A stretch of 10,409 nt of DNA from Acidimicrobiia bacterium (GTDB taxonomy: Bacteria > Actinomycetota > Acidimicrobiia > Acidimicrobiales > Acidimicrobilacustridaceae), in NCBI GenBank assembly GCA_016462055.1, contig JAEMTX010000031.1:1-10409 (forward strand), given 5' to 3'. A program made the position numbers and the translations under genes. The notes under the pieces were generated by a model, which was not told the origin of the DNA, searched no databases, and was given only the letters and a program-made list of their open reading frames with translations. Every line of letters starts with the position of its first letter. Positions within the stretch are counted from its first letter, which is position 1. This document shows positions 5,991 through 10,409 of this stretch, piece by piece.

Positions 5991-7127
5991 ATGACAAGTG
6001 ACGGCAAACCAATGGGTGAGAAGCCCCGCAGCCCGATCTGTCCGCATGCCATCAAGAGGCCCGTGATGACACAGGTCTGGCGCGATGTCACGTTTGCGCA
6101 TTGGGCAGTGCCGATTGCCGATGTGGAGGCGCTCCTGCCTGCCGGTCTCGAAGTCGATACCCATCAGGGTCAGGCTTGGGTATCGCTCGTTGGTTTTGAG
6201 ATGGACGCGCTGCGGCTGCGCGGGCTCCCTGCGATTCCGACCACGCATCGTTTCCTTGAGTTCAATGTTCGTACCTATGTCATTGGTTCCGAAGGGCCGG
6301 GTGTGTGGTTCTGCTCGCTCGATGTTGCGCAGTGGCTTCCTGCTTTAGTTGCGCGAATTGGATTCGCACTTCCGTACGACAAAGGTGCAGTCGACGTGAG
6401 CCATGATCGTTCGCGCATTGTGTGGACGGTGGATCGAACTTGGCCCGAGCGTGCGCAGGGGAGTCTTGCCGTCTCGATCGAAGCTGACGACGTTGCCCCT
6501 GTCACCGATGATCTGCTTGCAACCTTTCTCACTTCTCGTTGGCGTTTGTATGCCAAAACCCGTGGTGGACGTTTAGTCACCGCGCCGGTTGAACACGAAC
6601 CATGGCCACTTTCATCTGCTCGTTTTATTGGGGCCGACACGGGCCTCGCATCGGTTGCAGGTTTCGATGTGCAAGGTGATCCGATTGTGCATCACGCCTC
6701 TGCCGTGCACGTTCGTGTTGGGCTCCCAAAACTTCTTCCGCAGCGCCGAGCCCGAGGCCCTGTCACGGTCTGGTTCGACGATGATTGCGGCGTGTGTTCA
6801 GCCTCAGTTCGTTGGCTGATGAAGCGCACTGATTCCTCGGTCATTTTCCGACCCAACCGAGAACTCGATGACGCCGCCCTTCTGAGTGCGTCGTCTGATG
6901 CCCTCGTCGTCACGGCCGGAGGCGAGTCATGGACGGCGATTGCGGCGGTGGCCACGATTCTCGATAGGTCGGGCTGGTTGGGTCGCGGCGCGGCATTTGG
7001 CCTGCGATTCCCAGGCGTTCACGCCATGGCGGGTCTGGTCTATCGATGGATAGCGGCGAATCGGGCCCGGCTCTCGGCCCGCTTGGGGCTGGCGGCCGGT
7101 TGCCAACTCCCGAAAAGTACCTCTTGA
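5991..7127 (+). CDS. DUF2071 domain fused to DCC thiol-disulfide oxidoreductase-like domain
   Basis: From ATG 5991 the protein has 378 residues and two parts. Residues about 20-250 match DUF2071, an uncharacterised family with an acetoacetate-decarboxylase-like fold. Markers are RPVMTQVWRDVTFAHW near 23-38, LLPAGLEVD, and FNVRTYV followed by GVWFCSLD. Residues about 258-378 match the DCC family of thioredoxin-like thiol-disulfide proteins: WFDDDCGVC at 261-269 with the CxxC-type pair C266 and C269, and a typical YRWIAANRARLS stretch and terminal CQLP. The usual family form is DGDCGFC; here the Gly is Asp. The start is uncertain. ATG 5991, 6012 and 6066 are in frame; only 6066 has a ribosome-like AAGAGG upstream, but it falls inside the conserved segment, so 5991 is preferred. 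The fusion implies the two act together, perhaps in redox handling of a small ligand; the substrate is unknown. Confidence 0.8.
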   Translation: MTSDGKPMGEKPRSPICPHAIKRPVMTQVWRDVTFAHWAVPIADVEALLPAGLEVDTHQGQAWVSLVGFEMDALRLRGLPAIPTTHRFLEFNVRTYVIGSEGPGVWFCSLDVAQWLPALVARIGFALPYDKGAVDVSHDRSRIVWTVDRTWPERAQGSLAVSIEADDVAPVTDDLLATFLTSRWRLYAKTRGGRLVTAPVEHEPWPLSSARFIGADTGLASVAGFDVQGDPIVHHASAVHVRVGLPKLLPQRRARGPVTVWFDDDCGVCSASVRWLMKRTDSSVIFRPNRELDDAALLSASSDALVVTAGGESWTAIAAVATILDRSGWLGRGAAFGLRFPGVHAMAGLVYRWIAANRARLSARLGLAAGCQLPKSTS

Positions 7128-7153
7128 CAAAGTAACTTTTAGCAAAGCAATAT
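7124..7153 (+). promoter_or_regulatory. Promoter of the amidohydrolase-marR operon, with palindrome
   Basis: TTGACA at 7124-7129 is a perfect -35 box, and CAATAT at 7148-7153 is a fair -10 box with an 18-nt spacer. The -35 overlaps the stop codon of the preceding gene. Inside the spacer, AAAGT-A-ACTTT (7129-7139) is an 11-bp palindrome adjoining the -35, and AAAGTA recurs at 7114-7119. A repressor bound there would block polymerase; the MarR protein of the same operon is the natural candidate. The boxes are seen; operator function is inferred. Confidence 0.6.
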
Positions 7154-7198
7154 GTCGGGGTCCGCATCACGCCCAGAAGGGCCCGCAGGAGGAACGCC

Positions 7199-8452
7199 AT
7201 GACCCCGACGCAAACGGCCACTGCCAACGCCGAGCTCACTCCGGCCGAGAACGATCTGCCCAACATGATTTCGGTCGACGATCACGTCATGGAACCGAAG
7301 GAACTGTGGCAACAGCAACTTCCGGCTTCGCTTCGTGAACGGGGTCCGCGCACCGTTCGCGAGAAGGTCAAACTTTCCTTCAAGGGCGGTCACTACGGCT
7401 ACGAGCGCAACGTCGAAGATGGCATCTGGTGCGATGTGTGGTTGTTCGATGATCTCGTTATGCCCACCGGCCTGTTGCATGCGCCTGCAGGTGTGCCGCG
7501 TGATGAACAACGCAATATCCCCGCTGTCTACGAAGACTTTCGCGATGGCACGTGGGATCAACAAGCGCGACTTGCCGACATGGATCTCAATCACGTCGAT
7601 GCTGCCATCAACTACCCCAACATCTTCCCAAGATTCGCGGGTCAAGGATTTCTTGATCGTGCCGATAAAGATCTAGCGCTCACATGTCTGCGCATTTACA
7701 ACGATTGGATGATTGACGACTGGTGTGCCGGTGCGGGCAAGGGTCGGTTGATTCCACTTACGCTTGTCCCGCTTTGGGATCCCGAACTTGCTGCAGAAGA
7801 AGTTCGTCGTTGCGCTGCGAAGGGCAGCTTCGCAATCGCGTTCAGTGAGAATGTTGCCAAACTCGGTCAGCCCTCGCTGTACACAGGCAAATGGGACGTC
7901 CTGTGGGACGTATGTCAAGAAACGGATACCAGTGTTTCGATGCACATCGGCTCGTCTTCATCAATGCCGACAACTTCTGATGATGCACCACTTGCAACAT
8001 CAATGTCGATGTATGCGCAAAACGCACAAGGATCGTTATGCGATTGGGTGTTCTCAGGATCGCTTGAACGATTCCCCGATATCACCATTGCTTATGCCGA
8101 GAGCCAGGTCGGTTGGATGCCGTTCCAACTCGAACGAATGGATGCAGTGTGGCGCGACGGTCGAGCAGACGTCGATCATGTCAAGACACTGCCGAGCGAA
8201 CAGGTGAAGGGTCGCGTGTATGGCTGCGTGTTCGATGATCTCCATGGCCTCATCAATCGCGACGCAATTGGTACCGATCACATCTTGTGGGAGACCGACT
8301 ATCCACATTCCGATGGTACATTCCCGCACTCGCGCAAAGTCGCGCATGAACTCTTTACCACTGCCGGGATGAACGCCGAAGAATGCCGAATGGTCCTGCG
8401 TTCGAACGCGGTGAAGGCCTACGGCCTCGATCGTTTCGGTGTGAAGCCCTAG
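7199..8452 (+). CDS. Amidohydrolase-2 family metal-dependent hydrolase/decarboxylase
   Basis: This 417-residue cytoplasmic TIM-barrel enzyme belongs to the amidohydrolase 2 (ACMSD-like) family, which hydrolyses or decarboxylates organic acids with a divalent metal. AGGAGG at 7187-7192 sets the ATG at 7199 with a 6-nt gap. The first strand carries ISVDDHVMEP with D27, D28 and H29, in place of the HxH of classical ACMSD, as in many actinobacterial members. H249 in MHIGSSS and D367 in WETDYPHSDG, with H370, complete the expected metal and catalytic set. The first 20 residues are low-complexity lead with no signal peptide. The stop overlaps the GTG of the MarR gene by one base, so they form an operon behind the promoter at 7124. 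The substrate cannot be read from the sequence; an aromatic or acyl carboxylic acid is plausible from the family and neighbours. Confidence 0.85.
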   Translation: MTPTQTATANAELTPAENDLPNMISVDDHVMEPKELWQQQLPASLRERGPRTVREKVKLSFKGGHYGYERNVEDGIWCDVWLFDDLVMPTGLLHAPAGVPRDEQRNIPAVYEDFRDGTWDQQARLADMDLNHVDAAINYPNIFPRFAGQGFLDRADKDLALTCLRIYNDWMIDDWCAGAGKGRLIPLTLVPLWDPELAAEEVRRCAAKGSFAIAFSENVAKLGQPSLYTGKWDVLWDVCQETDTSVSMHIGSSSSMPTTSDDAPLATSMSMYAQNAQGSLCDWVFSGSLERFPDITIAYAESQVGWMPFQLERMDAVWRDGRADVDHVKTLPSEQVKGRVYGCVFDDLHGLINRDAIGTDHILWETDYPHSDGTFPHSRKVAHELFTTAGMNAEECRMVLRSNAVKAYGLDRFGVKP

Positions 8453-8916
8453 TGGCCGAGGAACTTTGGGGAACCGACGGTTTGCTCGGACACGTCGTCC
8501 GCCTGAACGTGGCGGTCGATCGCGTTCTGGGTGAAATCGCCGGTGCCTCATCAATTTCTGTATCCGACTATTTGGTGCTTGGCGTAGTCCGACGTTCGCC
8601 TGACCAGTGCTCCGCCCCGACCGCCATTTGCGAAGTGCTCGGACGAACCACCGGTGGCATGTCGCTGACCCTCGATCGACTCGAGGGTGCTGGATTGATC
8701 CGACGGCTCCCAGACCCGGGCGATCGCCGCCGCGTTGTTGTCGAAGCGACCGAGGCGGGCATCGATCTCGCGAAGCGTGTGAATGGCGATCTTCATGCGT
8801 GGGAGGAGTCGCTCGGTCTCAGCGAGACAGAACGGGCCGACCTCGCTCGTGCCCTCGGAATGCTGACGGCATCGATCGATGCGGCTCCTGATCCGTTAGG
8901 GGTACCGCTTCCCTGA
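8452..8916 (+). CDS. MarR-family transcriptional regulator
   Basis: This 154-residue DNA-binding protein has the MarR winged-helix layout. It has N-terminal dimerisation helices (about 5-35), the helix-turn-helix with recognition helix around residues 64-82 (GRTTGGMSLTLDRLEGAGLI), and the charged wing DPGDRRRVVVEATEAG at 88-103. The helix-turn-helix is followed by C-terminal dimer helices. Members usually repress nearby genes until a small acidic or aromatic ligand binds. GTG 8452 is chosen because it overlaps the amidohydrolase stop (TAGTG), gives the usual family length and needs no upstream sequence. The reading frame stays open to an ATG at 8383, but that start would lie deep inside the enzyme gene. 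The likely target is its own operon promoter (palindrome at 7129-7139); this is inference. Confidence 0.85.
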   Translation: MAEELWGTDGLLGHVVRLNVAVDRVLGEIAGASSISVSDYLVLGVVRRSPDQCSAPTAICEVLGRTTGGMSLTLDRLEGAGLIRRLPDPGDRRRVVVEATEAGIDLAKRVNGDLHAWEESLGLSETERADLARALGMLTASIDAAPDPLGVPLP

Positions 8917-8997
8917 GCGGCATTCGGGTCTATCGGGCTGGTCCTGCTAGAAAAACAGGGCTCTCGCTCGGGCCACGGTCCACGCTGGCGAGGAACC

Positions 8998-9019
8998 TCA
9001 TCACCTAGTCGGGTGATGA
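8998..9019 (+). promoter_or_regulatory. Inverted repeat in the SDR gene leader
   Basis: TCATCACC (8998-9005) and GGTGATGA (9012-9019) form a perfect 8-bp stem around the loop TAGTCG. It lies 14 nt before the AAGGA ribosome site (about 9034-9038) of the dehydrogenase. No T-run follows, so it is not an intrinsic terminator. It may be an operator (a second MarR or TetR site) or an mRNA leader hairpin. The remainder of 8917-9047 shows no gene and no convincing promoter. Confidence 0.4.
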
Positions 9020-9047
9020 TCCGATCGACTACGAAGGAACGCTTTCA

Positions 9048-9968
9048 ATGGGCATGCTCGAGGGCAAGATCGCCATCGTCACTGGCTCGGGACACGGCAT
9101 CGGCCGTGGTCACGCCATGGAACTGGCCAAGCACGGCGCCAAGGTTGTTGTGAACGACCTCGGCGGCAGTGTTTCTGGTGAAGGTGCAGGCAAGGCTGCA
9201 GACGAAACTGTCGCTCTCATCGAGGAGCGTGGCGGGGTTGCTGTCTCGAACTACGGCAATGTCACCGATCACGAAGCTTGCGGCGAAATGGTGCAGCAGG
9301 CCATCGACACCTTCGGTGGTCTCGACATCGTTGTGAACAATGCAGGCATCGTTCGCGACGCAGCCATCTGGAACATGCCAGTTGAAGACTGGGACGCCGT
9401 CATGGCGGTGCATGTGCGTGGCACATGGTCAACCTCACATTTCGCAGCGAAGTACTTCCGTGACCAGTCCAAGGCAGGCACTGCGCGTGCTGGCCGCATT
9501 ATCAACACCACATCGGGTGCTGGTCTTGGCGGCAACTTTGGTCAGACAAACTACGCCACGGCAAAAATGGCGATTGCAGGACTCACACTTACGCTTGCAC
9601 TTGAACTCGGCGGAATCGGAACCACGGTGAACTGCATTGGTCCCGCCGGACTTACTCGCATCACCGCGACAATGCCTGGCGCAGGCGAAGCATTCGAACC
9701 CGATGCAATCGCTGACGATGATTTCCATCCGATGGATCCGGGCAACTCGTCACCACTTGTTGCATGGCTCGCGAGCGATCAAGCTGCCTACGTCAATGGT
9801 CAGGTCATTCGTTCGCTCTACGACAAGATCATCTGGATGCAGGGTTGGCGTGAAAAAGTCACGATCGACAACAACAACAAGAAGTGGGACGCCACCAAAC
9901 TCGGCGGACGCTTTGCTTCTGAGGTCTTCCAGATCGCCCCGACTGGTATCAATTTCTTGCAGGCATAA
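9048..9968 (+). CDS. Short-chain dehydrogenase, HSD17B4/(3R)-hydroxyacyl-CoA dehydrogenase-like
   Basis: This 306-residue Rossmann-fold oxidoreductase has every classical SDR signature: TGSGHGIG at 12-19, NDLGG at 36-40 (D37 suggests NAD+ over NADP+), NNAG at 97-100, and the catalytic S156, Y169 and K173 in the YxxxK arrangement. The strand-2 NDLGG and the long insertion after it resemble the dehydrogenase domain of peroxisomal multifunctional enzyme type 2 (HSD17B4). Its bacterial relatives oxidise 3-hydroxyacyl-CoA or hydroxysteroids. About 55 residues follow the core as a C-terminal extension, common in this subgroup. ATG 9048 has AAGGA 9 nt upstream, and a terminator follows the stop, so it is probably a single-gene unit. 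The physiological substrate is not shown; lipid or sterol-side-chain breakdown is an inference from the subgroup. Confidence 0.88.
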   Translation: MGMLEGKIAIVTGSGHGIGRGHAMELAKHGAKVVVNDLGGSVSGEGAGKAADETVALIEERGGVAVSNYGNVTDHEACGEMVQQAIDTFGGLDIVVNNAGIVRDAAIWNMPVEDWDAVMAVHVRGTWSTSHFAAKYFRDQSKAGTARAGRIINTTSGAGLGGNFGQTNYATAKMAIAGLTLTLALELGGIGTTVNCIGPAGLTRITATMPGAGEAFEPDAIADDDFHPMDPGNSSPLVAWLASDQAAYVNGQVIRSLYDKIIWMQGWREKVTIDNNNKKWDATKLGGRFASEVFQIAPTGINFLQA

Positions 9969-9986
9969 GATCCCTGCAGTGAATCG

Positions 9987-10023
9987 GATGAAGGGCGACC
10001 CTCGGGTCGCCCTTCATCGTTTT
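9987..10023 (+). terminator. Rho-independent terminator of the SDR gene
   Basis: A perfect 14-bp stem (9987-10000 with 10005-10018) with the tetraloop CTCG is followed by GTTTT at 10019-10023. It starts 18 nt after the SDR stop. Reading from the minus strand the hairpin has no T-run after it, so it serves the SDR transcript rather than the convergent kinase gene. Confidence 0.88.
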
Positions 10024-10048
10024 CACATAAATGTTTGCGAATACTGGT

Positions 10049-10409
10049 TTAGAGCAACGAGAACGGATCGAGATCTCGGATTGCGGCGCAGCTGCGCGTG
10101 ATCATCGCGGCAAACATCGCGTCGGATTCTGCGCTCGGTTCAGCGGTGGCGTAGACGGAGCCAAGAATGGTGATGAGCGGACCTTGCGCCACGCCGAGGC
10201 GGTAATCCTCGAAGCATTGATCCAACGTCATTCCGGTGACGCCATAGCTGAGGAGAGTGTCGTAGTAGGCCGAGACAAGTTCATGTTCGTGAGCGCGACG
10301 CGTGGCGGGTTCTAAACTGGTTGCGAGGAAGTACCCGATATCTCGTCCAGCAAGACCAAGACCGAGCGTTTGCCAATCAAGTGTGGTGACGTCCGAACCG
10401 TCGGGCATG
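10049..10409 (-). CDS. APH-family phosphotransferase, C-terminal part (partial)
   Basis: About 120 C-terminal residues are visible; the gene enters from the right edge, so its true start and catalytic loop lie outside. The stretch TTLDWQTLGLGLAGRDIGYF near the window edge matches the metal-binding D-W-Q segment of aminoglycoside-phosphotransferase-fold kinases. The rest is the helical C-lobe ending with AAIRDLDPFSLL before a TAA at 10049-10051. In actinobacteria such proteins often lie near acyl-CoA and short-chain dehydrogenase genes and probably phosphorylate small hydroxylated metabolites rather than antibiotics. An in-frame ATG two bases from the edge is internal, not a start. The gene converges on the SDR gene across about 80 nt that contains the SDR terminator. 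Fold assignment is fairly safe; substrate unknown. Confidence 0.75.
   Translation of the reverse strand, partial: MPDGSDVTTLDWQTLGLGLAGRDIGYFLATSLEPATRRAHEHELVSAYYDTLLSYGVTGMTLDQCFEDYRLGVAQGPLITILGSVYATAEPSAESDAMFAAMITRSCAAIRDLDPFSLL

Noticed and set aside
6910..7266. Minus-strand open frame spanning the DUF2071-DCC end and the amidohydrolase promoter
   Set aside because: Low-complexity translation, no ribosome site, and it crosses a well-formed plus-strand promoter and start.
9987..10018. Bidirectional terminator serving the convergent kinase gene as well
   Set aside because: On the minus strand the hairpin is followed by CGATTCAC rather than a T-run.
1..10409. Mobile element, CRISPR array, tRNA or toxin-antitoxin module
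   Set aside because: No transposase or integrase motifs, no spaced direct repeats, no cloverleaf and no paired small genes were seen on either strand.

Overview
The window looks like ordinary chromosome of an actinobacterium. It is moderately G+C-rich, genes are tightly packed, start codons are often 1-8 nt from or inside the previous stop, and Shine-Dalgarno (SD) sites are clear. Three contents point the same way: a tandem TrkA pair arranged like mycobacterial ceoB-ceoC, a mycothiol-dependent-isomerase-like (DinB-type) protein, and an amidohydrolase/MarR/SDR/APH-kinase group typical of actinobacterial catabolic regions. A member of the Acidimicrobiia is a guess, not shown. I see no insertion sequence, phage gene, tRNA, rRNA or CRISPR array.

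Layout. 1-164 (-): N-terminus of glucose-6-phosphate dehydrogenase (zwf), running off the left edge. 390-1729 (+): two one-nucleotide-overlapping TrkA-type K+ transport regulators, closed by a strong terminator (1737-1780). 1801-1926 (+): an RNA leader that matches the yybP-ykoY Mn2+ riboswitch in its key loops and helices. Its 3' edge is perfectly complementary, over 8 nt, to the SD of the next gene. 1981-4767 (+): a P2A-type cation ATPase with Ca2+/Mn2+ (SPCA/PMR1-like) features. 4760-5155 (+): a small PGPGW-family membrane protein overlapping the ATPase by 8 nt. 5173-5901 (-): a DinB/maleylpyruvate-isomerase-like protein. 5991-7127 (+): a DUF2071 domain fused to a DCC thiol-disulfide-oxidoreductase-like domain. 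7199-8916 (+): a metal-dependent amidohydrolase and a MarR regulator overlapping by one nucleotide, behind a recognisable promoter with a palindrome. 9048-9968 (+): an HSD17B4-like short-chain dehydrogenase with its own terminator. 10049-10409 (-): C-terminal part of an APH-family kinase, running off the right edge.

How it fits together. The best-supported system is a manganese-responsive cassette: riboswitch, single-site P-type ATPase, PGPGW protein. The predicted logic is that Mn2+ closes the riboswitch P1 helix, which uses up the anti-SD strand, frees the ribosome site, and switches on a Mn2+ (or Ca2+/Mn2+) exporter. The PGPGW protein, of unknown function, would be made with it. The right half (amidohydrolase, MarR, SDR, APH kinase) looks like accessory catabolism of an unknown organic acid or acyl-CoA-type substrate. 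The riboswitch class is known; the new elements are its pairing with this operon, the inferred on-switch geometry and the PGPGW link.
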